In this document: positions 7,996 through 14,257 of the stretch, one piece after another
Numbering within the stretch: position 1 is the stretch's first letter
How the letters are laid out: each line of letters opens with the position of its first letter
NCBI GenBank assembly: GCA_002480645.1
Contig: DLCN01000027.1
Span: 38,384 to 57,405 of the forward strand
DNA length: 19,022 nucleotides
Direction of reading: 5' to 3'
From: Balneolaceae bacterium UBA7797
Lineage (GTDB): Bacteria > Bacteroidota > Rhodothermia > Balneolales > Balneolaceae
Notes under the pieces: model-generated
Seen by the model: the letters and a program-made list of their open reading frames with translations, nothing else
Database searches by the model: none
Told to the model about the DNA's origin: nothing
Made by a program: the position numbers and the translations under genes

Positions 7996-8883
7996 ATGAT
8001 ACGACTTCTGCTTTCTGTTCTTATTCTGATCTCACTTCTGTCCTGTTCCGGGAATAAAACAACCATTCCTGAACTACACAAAGAAATTGAATCAGAATTC
8101 GAAGGATTGGAAGGAACGTTTGCGGTTGCCTACCTCGGATCAGATGGAACGACCAACATCCTCATCAACGAAAATGAACGGTTCCATGCCGCGAGTACCA
8201 TGAAGACCCCGGTAATGATCGAACTATTCAAACAGGCGGAGTTGGGAAACCTCTCCCTCGATGATTCGCTTATGGTCACGACCACCTTCTCGAGTATTGT
8301 AGACGGATCTCCGTTTTCCATGGCCGTTGATGAAGAAAGCGAGCCCGAACTTTCAGCACTGGTGGGTAAAAAGACCACTTACCGGAATCTGAATGAGCTG
8401 ATGATCACCAAAAGCAGTAATCTGGCCACCAATATTCTTATCGGTAAACTGGATGCGAAAAAAGTAACTCAGACCATGCGCACTCTCGGGGCCGACTCCA
8501 TCGAAGTGCTACGTGGTGTGGAGGATATCAAAGCCTTTGAAGCCGGACTCAGTAATTCCACCACTGCGGCTGATCTGCTGGCGATCTTCACCTCATTAAA
8601 GTCCGATACGCTGATCTCAGCACAGGCCAACAAACAAATGATCGAAGTGCTGAAAGCTCAGCATTACAATGACATGATCCCCGCAAAACTACCTGAAGGT
8701 ACAGAAGTGGCTCATAAAACCGGCTGGATCACCGGGGTTCATCACGATTCGGGGATCGTGTATTTACCCGACGGACGTTCTTTTGTACTCATTATCTTAT
8801 CTAAGGAAGCACCCGATCGCGAGGCCGTACTAAATGCGGGAGCAAATATCTCACGTATGCTGTACGAATTTGAATTGAAGTGA
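7996..8883 (+). CDS. Class A beta-lactamase-like serine hydrolase lipoprotein
   Basis: This is a 295-residue protein of the class A serine beta-lactamase fold. A lipoprotein signal ends in the lipobox LLSC (C17), so it should be anchored in a membrane facing the periplasm. Catalytic motifs are STMK (67-70), SSN (140-142, in place of SDN) and KTG (241-243). In the omega loop RGVEDIKAFEAG (173-184), E176 aligns with general base Glu166, but the usual Asn170 is Ala. These changes fit the broad group of environmental beta-lactamase-like hydrolases, so resistance activity cannot be assumed. The start is fixed by the signal peptide and lies 8 bases after a terminator T-run. A weak TTGCAG/TATGTT promoter-like pair overlaps the gap. 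Confidence 0.85.
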   Translation: MIRLLLSVLILISLLSCSGNKTTIPELHKEIESEFEGLEGTFAVAYLGSDGTTNILINENERFHAASTMKTPVMIELFKQAELGNLSLDDSLMVTTTFSSIVDGSPFSMAVDEESEPELSALVGKKTTYRNLNELMITKSSNLATNILIGKLDAKKVTQTMRTLGADSIEVLRGVEDIKAFEAGLSNSTTAADLLAIFTSLKSDTLISAQANKQMIEVLKAQHYNDMIPAKLPEGTEVAHKTGWITGVHHDSGIVYLPDGRSFVLIILSKEAPDREAVLNAGANISRMLYEFELK

Positions 8884-8900
8884 AGTGCAGTAACCTAAGC

Positions 8901-9611
8901 TCAGACCGGATCGATCTCACCGCCCTGGGGCATCAGATTGATCTCTTCAGCTACACTTCTCGGACTTAGTCGGGAGAGCGATAGAATTATCCGACCCACA
9001 TCTTCCGGGTCGATGAGTTTTTCCTGATCAACGTCAATATTCTCCCAGGAGGTGGAATAGGTCTGTCCAAGATTGATGGCCGAAACCGCGATCTTCGTAT
9101 CCTTTAATTCTTCCCGAAGCGAACGGGTATAACCCAGCAGGGCATGTTTGCTCATACTGTAGGCTCCGCAGTCCCCCACTCCTTTCAGCGCTGCTTTCGA
9201 ACTGATGTTTACAATAAGTCCGCGGTCCTGCTTTCTGAGGAACGGCAACACCTTTTGCGTCAACCGGAACGCTCCCATCACATTAATATGAAACTGATCC
9301 TCGAATTCCTTTTCTGTGGTCTCTGCCAGTAATTTATACAGGAAATAACCGGCATTATTGATCAGTATTCCCGGCTCATACGCATTGAAATCAATGGAAT
9401 TGATCTCTTCGGATGTGATGTCTGCGGGGATGATCTCCACCGAGGCAGCTCCGGCATCCAGACATTCCTGTTTCGCTTTGACGAGATCGTCGGTACTGCG
9501 CGAAAGTAATACTAAAGGACGATCGGTCTCCCTGGCGAAGACTTTGGCGATCGACAAGCCGATGCCTTTACTTCCTCCGGTTATGATCACACTGGAATCG
9601 GAATAACTCAC
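8901..9611 (-). CDS. SDR-family NAD(P)-dependent oxidoreductase
   Basis: This 236-residue classical short-chain dehydrogenase has a Rossmann fold with the cofactor motif TGGSKGIG (11-18), NNAG (85-88), and the catalytic tetrad N110, S138, Y151 and K155 (YSMSK). SRST after the second strand may favour NADP(H). The substrate is unknown. It starts with GTG, sharing one base with the queE stop (TAGTG), so it is translated with the 7-deazaguanine pathway genes. Pterin-acting SDRs such as sepiapterin reductase have this fold, which makes a pterin substrate a thinkable but unproven idea. It converges on the beta-lactamase-like gene with only 17 bases between the stops and no terminator. Confidence 0.88.
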   Translation of the reverse strand: MSYSDSSVIITGGSKGIGLSIAKVFARETDRPLVLLSRSTDDLVKAKQECLDAGAASVEIIPADITSEEINSIDFNAYEPGILINNAGYFLYKLLAETTEKEFEDQFHINVMGAFRLTQKVLPFLRKQDRGLIVNISSKAALKGVGDCGAYSMSKHALLGYTRSLREELKDTKIAVSAINLGQTYSTSWENIDVDQEKLIDPEDVGRIILSLSRLSPRSVAEEINLMPQGGEIDPV

Positions 9612-10264
9612 TACGGTACGTTCAGAAATTTATGGGTTTGCAGGCTGATGCCCCACTCAGGATGATCCTTCACATAATTCACGATCAGAGGAATGGAGTC
9701 CGGGGTGTCCCATTCAGGCTGCAACAATAAACGGGTGGAATCCGGACATTTGGCGGCATTCTCTTCGGCCCATTTCAGATCTTTATTGGTCAGCACCACC
9801 ACTTTCAGCTCATCCACATACGGAAAGATCTCGTCCAGTGGTTTCTTAAAGCGTTTCGGGGATAAGGTGATCCAGTCGAAATGGCCCGATACCGGGGAGG
9901 ATCCGCTCGTTTCAATGTGCGTGGCAATCCCTTCCTGTTTGAGAGCAAGGGTGAGTGCATCCAGATCATGCAGCAACGGCTCGCCACCGGTAATCACCGC
10001 CATCTTTGCACCGGATTCCTTCACTGCTTCCACCAGTGTTCCGACCTTCATTTTCGGGTGTTTGCTTTCATCCCAGCTGTCCTTCACATCACACCACCAG
10101 CACTGCACATCACAGCCACCGGTCCGGATGAAATAAGCGGCCCGGCCGGTGTGAGCGCCTTCTCCCTGAATGGTGTAAAAATGCTCCATCACCGGATATT
10201 CCACTTCCAGCAATCCCTTCAGATCGGTGCGTTCTTCCAACATGTGTTCCGTAGATCTATACAT
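9611..10264 (-). CDS. queE: 7-carboxy-7-deazaguanine synthase (radical SAM)
   Basis: QueE rearranges 6-carboxytetrahydropterin to 7-carboxy-7-deazaguanine, a step toward preQ0 and tRNA queuosine. From the chosen ATG it has 217 residues. It shows FYTIQGEGAHTGRAAYF, the radical SAM cluster motif C51-X3-C55-X2-C58 (CDVQCWWC), GGEPLLH, and IETSGS. The CX3CX2C spacing is the standard radical SAM form. The frame is open to 10357, but the ATG at 10264 overlaps the queD stop by 8 bases (ATGTATAG) and gives the normal N-terminus. It is coupled to queD upstream and the SDR downstream. Confidence 0.95.
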   Translation of the reverse strand: MYRSTEHMLEERTDLKGLLEVEYPVMEHFYTIQGEGAHTGRAAYFIRTGGCDVQCWWCDVKDSWDESKHPKMKVGTLVEAVKESGAKMAVITGGEPLLHDLDALTLALKQEGIATHIETSGSSPVSGHFDWITLSPKRFKKPLDEIFPYVDELKVVVLTNKDLKWAEENAAKCPDSTRLLLQPEWDTPDSIPLIVNYVKDHPEWGISLQTHKFLNVP

Positions 10265-10646
10265 CCTGATCGGTGTATTCCACCCAGCTTGTATCTGTTT
10301 CCCACACGGTAACGGTAAGGTCGATGCCTTCCGGAATTCTGCGCTTGGTTTCGGCATGAATGAATTCCGCGATCCGCTCGGCTGTGGTATTCACTTCCAG
10401 TAATTCGTTTAGTACGCCGTGATCGAGTCCGCCTTTTTCACTGTCTTTGGCCGCCCACTTCAGTTCGCTGAAATCACATACCATATCATCTGTATCTAAA
10501 TAGGCCGACGGATTGAGTTTATGCGACTTTGCGGTCACCTTCACTTTATAGGTATGCCCGTGCATACGTCCACATTTGCCATTGTATCCATCGATATAAT
10601 GAGCAGCGTCAAATTTAAATTCGGTATTTAAGATCCAGGTTGGCAT
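10257..10646 (-). CDS. queD: 6-carboxy-5,6,7,8-tetrahydropterin synthase
   Basis: QueD converts 7,8-dihydroneopterin triphosphate to 6-carboxytetrahydropterin, the substrate of QueE. The 129-residue protein has the zinc ligands H16 (FDAAHYI), H29 and H31, and the catalytic cysteine C25 in CGRMHGH, the CX3HGH pattern that separates QueD from eukaryotic-type PTPS. LDHGVLNE, TTAERIAEFI and VWET follow as expected. It is the first gene of the queD-queE-SDR set. Its ATG lies 20 bases after the T-run of the upstream operon's terminator, so its promoter must overlap that hairpin region or it depends on read-through. No preQ1 riboswitch was recognised in front. Confidence 0.95.
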   Translation of the reverse strand: MPTWILNTEFKFDAAHYIDGYNGKCGRMHGHTYKVKVTAKSHKLNPSAYLDTDDMVCDFSELKWAAKDSEKGGLDHGVLNELLEVNTTAERIAEFIHAETKRRIPEGIDLTVTVWETDTSWVEYTDQDV

Positions 10647-10665
10647 TCAATTGATGATATATATT

Positions 10666-10700
10666 CAAAAAAAATCCCTGACCGGAAATCGGACAGGGAT
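10666..10700 (-). terminator. Rho-independent terminator after redoxin gene
   Basis: On the minus strand ATCCCTGTCCG pairs with CGGTCAGGGAT (one mismatch) around a short loop, then eight T follow. It starts 29 bases after the redoxin stop and ends 20 bases before the queD start codon. Confidence 0.85.
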
Positions 10701-10702
10701 GC

Positions 10703-10710
10703 AAAAATAC
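10703..10710 (-). promoter_or_regulatory. Possible -7 box for queD
   Basis: TATTTTTG on the minus strand (within CCGTATTTTTGCA) fits TAnnTTTG. The same decamer TATTTTTGCA occurs before lysS. Transcription from it would start at or inside the terminator hairpin, placing that hairpin in the queD leader. No TTG at the usual -33 distance was found. Confidence 0.25.
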
Positions 10711-10728
10711 GGTTTTTTTCGGCAAAAA

Positions 10729-11346
10729 TTAACCCACCCGCTTAATAGAACAACCCAGCGACCGGGTCTTTGATTTACTAAGTGATTCACCGGCAATCAT
10801 TTGTTCGATCGCGTTCCTGATATAGAATTCTTTAACTGCCGCCGCATCATTCGCATTATCGTCGATAGCGCCCACATACACCAGCTCCATATCGCCATTA
10901 AAGAGGTACACATGCGGGGTGCGGGTAGCGCCGAACGCATCGGCCAGTTTATGATCCTTATCCAGCACATATGGGAATGTATATCCGGCTTTCTTCGAGC
11001 GCTTGATCATATCTTCCATTCCGTCGCCGCGATCCCGATAATCCTCATTGGGATTCAGCGCGATCATCCCCACGTTATTGGTGCGGGCAAGATCTGCCAT
11101 CATCGGATAGCGGTCTTCCCATTTCATCACCCAGGGACAGGTATTACAGGTGAAAACCACCAGCAATCCGTTCTCACCGGCAACATCATTCAGAGAAACC
11201 ATCCGGCCGGAAACATCCTCCATCTTCACATCCGTTAGTGGTGCCGCAGCACCGATCGTCAGTTCCGCTTTCTGCTGAGCCGGAGTAGTACCCTGCATTA
11301 TCAATACCGCAATTACTCCCAATACCATTATTCTTATCGCTTTCAT
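10729..11346 (-). CDS. Exported thioredoxin-fold (redoxin) protein
   Basis: This 205-residue protein has an N-terminal signal sequence (MKAIRIMVLGVIAVLIM, cleavage likely after about residue 23) and an AhpC/TSA-like thioredoxin fold. The dithiol motif is C67-N-T-C70 in FTCNTCPWV, with TRTPHVYLF giving the cis-proline. A third cysteine sits in the LGCSIK tail, which recurs in this family. The role is probably thiol-disulfide exchange or peroxide reduction in the periplasm; the substrate is unknown. A GTG at 11352 could add two residues and would overlap the preceding stop; the ATG 2 bases after that stop gives a better signal peptide. It is the last gene before the terminator and follows another thiol-redox gene, which suggests a linked function. 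Confidence 0.85.
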   Translation of the reverse strand: MKAIRIMVLGVIAVLIMQGTTPAQQKAELTIGAAAPLTDVKMEDVSGRMVSLNDVAGENGLLVVFTCNTCPWVMKWEDRYPMMADLARTNNVGMIALNPNEDYRDRGDGMEDMIKRSKKAGYTFPYVLDKDHKLADAFGATRTPHVYLFNGDMELVYVGAIDDNANDAAAVKEFYIRNAIEQMIAGESLSKSKTRSLGCSIKRVG

Positions 11347-11348
11347 GA

Positions 11349-11840
11349 TCACCCTTCGTTTATAACTTTGAGTAGTTCTGATTTAAATCGTTCGAAATCT
11401 GCTTTTCCTTCCCAGTCGGCCACTACCGTGCCCTGCTCATCGTAGATCACAGTATAAGGAAGTGCTCCGGTCCATTCATCCGAAAATGTAGAAATAAATT
11501 CGTTATCGCTCCCGGTCTTAAAATAGGTGGTAAAATCCACGCCCTGCTCCATCAGGAACTCCCGGGCCTCGGGTTTGGCTTCTTCAAAATCACCGGATAC
11601 AAATACCAGCTCAAATTCATCTCCGTATTGCTCGTGCAACTGCATGATATACGGAAATTCTTCCACACAGGGAGCGCACCAGGTCGCCCAGAAATTGACC
11701 AGTACCGGTTTTTCGGGATGAGCTTCACTCACCATTTCAATAAGTTCGGGCGCGGTCACATCCACCAGTATCTCCTGCTCACGTTTTGACGGAGAACAGG
11801 CCATTATCACTATAATGACTAAGATCGTTAATGCTTTCAT
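11349..11840 (-). CDS. TlpA/ResA-like thiol-disulfide oxidoreductase lipoprotein
   Basis: This is a 163-residue lipoprotein with a signal ending in VIMAC (C15) and a thioredoxin-like domain with WCAPC (W54, C55, C58) and a cis-proline at P128 (GALPYTV). Such proteins reduce disulfides of exported proteins, for instance apocytochromes, on the outer face of the cytoplasmic membrane; the client here is unknown. Its ATG overlaps the stop of the alkyltransferase-like gene by four bases (ATGA), and its own stop lies 2 bases before the redoxin ATG, so the three genes are clearly one translational unit. Confidence 0.9.
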   Translation of the reverse strand: MKALTILVIIVIMACSPSKREQEILVDVTAPELIEMVSEAHPEKPVLVNFWATWCAPCVEEFPYIMQLHEQYGDEFELVFVSGDFEEAKPEAREFLMEQGVDFTTYFKTGSDNEFISTFSDEWTGALPYTVIYDEQGTVVADWEGKADFERFKSELLKVINEG

Positions 11841-12181
11841 ACCTCTGTTAATGTTGCGGGATCCCAGAAATGCCGGGACATATCCACCGTATAAGGTTCA
11901 GTAAAAGAAACGCCTTCCTGCTCCAATCGTTCACGCATGGTATCATCGCCGAAATAAGCACGTCCGGTAAGCTGTCCCAGCCGGTTCACCACCCGGTGTG
12001 CCGGAACATGATATCCCAGATCAGCGGCCAGGTAATTATTCAACGCATAACCGACCATCCGGGCACCGGATGCCACCCCCAGATAGCGGGATATAGCTCC
12101 ATAGGACGTCACCTTCCCTTCCGGGATCTGCGCCACTACCTCGTACACTTTCTGGTAGAAATCGTTGCTACCGGCTTTCAC
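11837..12181 (-). CDS. Alkyltransferase-like (ATL) DNA-damage-binding protein
   Basis: This 114-residue protein has the O6-alkylguanine-DNA alkyltransferase C-terminal fold only. The winged-helix part GKVTSYGAISRYLG (22-35) carries the conserved tyrosine Y27 and the probable arginine finger R41 in GARMVG. The active-site motif, PCHR in true alkyltransferases, reads PAHR (60-63), so there is no acceptor cysteine. ATL proteins of this kind, including the Thermus thermophilus PAHR form, bind alkylated guanine and hand it to nucleotide excision repair instead of repairing it. The start is GTG inside the end of the DUF2520 gene, a 14-base overlap; no ATG lies before residue 42. Its presence between a Rossmann protein and redox lipoproteins has no obvious reason. 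Confidence 0.9.
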   Translation of the reverse strand: MKAGSNDFYQKVYEVVAQIPEGKVTSYGAISRYLGVASGARMVGYALNNYLAADLGYHVPAHRVVNRLGQLTGRAYFGDDTMRERLEQEGVSFTEPYTVDMSRHFWDPATLTEV

Positions 12182-12971
12182 CCAATACCTGCTTTAGTTG
12201 ATCGGTTAACTCTTCGGAATGGACCTCTTTCACCATTTCAAGAGTAAATACACCCAAATCCCGGTATAATTTCAACAGTCCGGGACGGGTTTGCAAAAGT
12301 TTAACATGTTCGCGGACGGTATCCACATCGCCCCGCTTTAGCGGACCGGTGAGCGCTTTGGCAGGTGATGAAGCATTAAGATTCCCCAGAGTGGACTCCA
12401 TTAGTGACAACAACGCCTTTTTCATTTCCTCCTGTTGTCCCGACTCTGGTCCGGCGATCTGAATGGCAGCTTCCGTCAGCGTGACCAGATAATTCGAGGC
12501 TACCACCGCCGCAGCATGCAATTTCTTTTTCTGATCGGAATTCACCCTCAGTGTCTTTGCTCCCAGGTATCCGGCCAGCAGTTCCAGCTGTTTCAGCACT
12601 TTTGGTTCCCCTTCGATATCGAACCAGCTGTGATGCAGGGATTCTGCCTCTTCGGTGATCGCTTTCATAGGATGAAAACACCCGATTCCCGTCCCTTTAT
12701 TCGCCAGTGGCTGTAAAACTGATGACGGCAGAGTTCCCGAGCAATGGATCACGATCATATCCTCGCCATGCTCCACGTTCTGTGCCAGTTCCTCAGCGAC
12801 CGCTTCGATCTGTTTATCCGGTGTACAGATAAACACCAGCTGCGAATACTCCGGCAATGCCTCCTCCCGCTTGATGACATTCAGATCCGTAAATCCGGCC
12901 GACTCCAGCGAGCGGTGCATCAGCTGCCCCACCCGGCCGTATCCGATGATATGTATCGTAAGATGTTTCAT
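12168..12971 (-). CDS. Rossmann-like and DUF2520 domain protein
   Basis: This 267-residue protein has an N-terminal Rossmann domain with GYGRVG (10-15) for a dinucleotide and a C-terminal helical DUF2520 domain with HAAAVVASNYLVTL near residue 153. CSGTLPSS and CFHPMKA in the first half also recur in this family. The layout resembles ketopantoate reductase or F420-dependent NADP oxidoreductase proteins, so a dehydrogenase is likely, but no substrate is established. It is the first gene of the set running through the ATL, TlpA-like and redoxin genes to the terminator at 10666. No convincing promoter was identified in the 40 bases upstream before repeat A begins. Confidence 0.85.
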   Translation of the reverse strand: MKHLTIHIIGYGRVGQLMHRSLESAGFTDLNVIKREEALPEYSQLVFICTPDKQIEAVAEELAQNVEHGEDMIVIHCSGTLPSSVLQPLANKGTGIGCFHPMKAITEEAESLHHSWFDIEGEPKVLKQLELLAGYLGAKTLRVNSDQKKKLHAAAVVASNYLVTLTEAAIQIAGPESGQQEEMKKALLSLMESTLGNLNASSPAKALTGPLKRGDVDTVREHVKLLQTRPGLLKLYRDLGVFTLEMVKEVHSEELTDQLKQVLGESR

Positions 12972-13012
12972 ACCTGCCTATTTTACGGGTTTCGGAATAC
13001 AATTGGCAAATA

Positions 13013-13090
13013 GCTTCGCGGAATTAAAAATTCAAAATTAAGAATTAAAGATTGGGTGTCCTCTGCGATCCGTCGGCTGACGGAGAAGCA
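13013..13090 (+). repeat. Dispersed intergenic repeat A, second copy
   Basis: Starts GCTTCGCGGAATT and ends GGCTGACGGAGAAGCA. It is the inverted partner of 1-78 and shares its first 44 bases with 18215-18258. It lies about 40 bases upstream of the DUF2520 gene and could carry part of that gene's promoter. Confidence 0.85.
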
Positions 13091-13097
13091 GTTTTTA

Positions 13098-13205
13098 GTA
13101 TGCACTCCTCGGGAATGGAATGGTTTAGTTTTGAGTGTATAGTTTAGAGTTTTGAGTTTAACGCTTAGCATGGGATTAGCCGGAATGAGTCATCCAGAGG
13201 GAGGA
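13098..13205 (+). repeat. Dispersed intergenic repeat B, copy split by the IS
   Basis: These 108 bases match 18729-18836 with few differences: GTATGCACTCCTCG, then TTTTGAGTGTATAG and GAGTTTAACGCTTAGCATG, then CCGGAATGAGTCATCCAGAGGGAGGA. The repeat resumes after the IS at 14263 (CGACTGAAGGATCTGC, and TTTTGGCAGACTCTTCGCT at 14307-14325), so one element was cut by the insertion. Confidence 0.85.
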
Positions 13206-13223
13206 ATCCCGATACTTCGGGAT
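13206..13223. repeat. Palindrome whose right arm is the IS target
   Basis: ATCCCGA-TACT-TCGGGAT forms a 7-bp perfect stem. Its last five bases GGGAT are the left copy of the target duplication next to the IS; the right copy is at 14258-14262. Confidence 0.8.
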
Positions 13224-14257
13224 TGTAGAAGTTAGATAATTCGATGACAAAAATTATTTTTGTTGATGCGAATAAATACCCAAGATCTGACCCTGGTTCG
13301 CAACTACTTGCAGAAGTACCAATTTCTGTTTGCGGAATACGAACTCATAAAAGCCAAACAACACCCGAAGTATCGCTTCTTAGAGGAGTTTTATCGGGCT
13401 CATGATACCGACCGGCGGCATTTATTAAAGTATTACCGACGCTTTAAAGACGCTGGCGGGGATCTTGCGGCGGTGCTTCCCGGCAAGCGGGGCCCAAAGT
13501 GGAAAACCAGGCGCACGCCCGGGTTTATCGAACAAAAAGTACTGGCCTTGCGGGAAAAGGGCATTAACCGCTACGAGATTTTTGATATTTTGCGACCGAC
13601 CCTCAAAAAGCATACTCCTAAGCCTTCTACCATTTATGCCATCTGCAAGCGCCATGGAGCCAACCGGTTAACCCCGCCCATGAAATCCTCTAAACAACGC
13701 ATTATCAAAGAAAAAGCCGGACAACTCGGCCACATCGATACCCATTATCTAGCCAAAGGCATCATCGCCGGGGATTCCAGGCGGTACTATTTACTAGGGC
13801 TTATTGACGCAGCTACGCGCCTGACCTGGGTAGAGATCCTGCCCGACATCAAAGCCTTAACCGTTATGTTTGCCACCTTGAAAAGCCTGAATATGTTTTC
13901 CGGGGAATACCAGATTAAGTTCGAAGAGCTTCTAAGTGATAATGGCCCTGAATTCGGGCCTAAGCCTTCTACAACTAAACAAGACCATCCGTTTGAGCGG
14001 TTGTTGATGGAAATGGGGATCACCCACCGTTACATTCGTCCCTATCGCCCACAAACCAATGGCAAAATTGAACGCTTCTGGAAAACCATCGAACAGGATT
14101 TACTGGCGGGCACGTATTTTGAAAGTATGGAGCACTTACAACAGGAACTTACCGAATATATCTACTACTACAACCACCATCGCCCCCATCAAGGAATCGG
14201 AGGGGATAATCCCGCTCATTTTAACCAAAACTGTCCGCGAATTACCTGACATCTACA
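13224..14257 (+). mobile_element. IS481-like insertion sequence, complete (1034 bp)
   Basis: The ends are imperfect inverted repeats: 13224-13249 and the complement of 14232-14257 agree at 21 of 26 positions and begin TGTAGAAGTTAG and TGTAGATGTCAG. The flanks GGGAT (13219-13223 and 14258-14262) are a 5-bp direct target duplication. One transposase gene fills the element, and its last codons lie within the right inverted repeat. TGT ends, size and DDE type fit the IS481 family. Intact ends, gene and target duplication suggest a fairly recent insertion that may still be active. Confidence 0.92.
13266..14249 (+). CDS. IS481-like DDE transposase
   Basis: This 327-residue integrase-fold transposase cuts and joins the IS ends. 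An N-terminal helix-turn-helix region (about residues 10-130) is followed by the catalytic core with D158 (LGHIDTHYL), D225 (LSDNGPEF) and E269 (NGKIERFWKT), then YYNHHRPHQGIGG as in IS481 and retroviral-type integrases. The distance between the second Asp and Glu is 43 residues, longer than the DD35E usual for IS481, because of a GPKPSTTKQDHP insert. Two TTG codons precede the ATG at 13266 and could serve as starts. The frame is intact. IS3-type relatives share this fold, but no second frame or frameshift site is present, favouring IS481. Confidence 0.92.
   Translation: MRINTQDLTLVRNYLQKYQFLFAEYELIKAKQHPKYRFLEEFYRAHDTDRRHLLKYYRRFKDAGGDLAAVLPGKRGPKWKTRRTPGFIEQKVLALREKGINRYEIFDILRPTLKKHTPKPSTIYAICKRHGANRLTPPMKSSKQRIIKEKAGQLGHIDTHYLAKGIIAGDSRRYYLLGLIDAATRLTWVEILPDIKALTVMFATLKSLNMFSGEYQIKFEELLSDNGPEFGPKPSTTKQDHPFERLLMEMGITHRYIRPYRPQTNGKIERFWKTIEQDLLAGTYFESMEHLQQELTEYIYYYNHHRPHQGIGGDNPAHFNQNCPRIT

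Noticed and set aside
9693..10312. Overlapping frames on the plus strand across queE and queD
   Set aside because: They contradict two genes with clear catalytic motifs and show no family features.
10647..10728. preQ1 riboswitch before queD
   Set aside because: The region holds only a simple terminator hairpin and no H-type pseudoknot pattern; preQ1 riboswitches also normally precede queC-queF or transporter genes.
12983..13171. 62-residue frame upstream of the DUF2520 gene
   Set aside because: It consists of translated repeats A and B; the same non-coding sequence occurs elsewhere with different frames.
13260..13265. TTG TTG start of the transposase
   Set aside because: An ATG follows at once in frame at 13266, so the rare starts are not needed.
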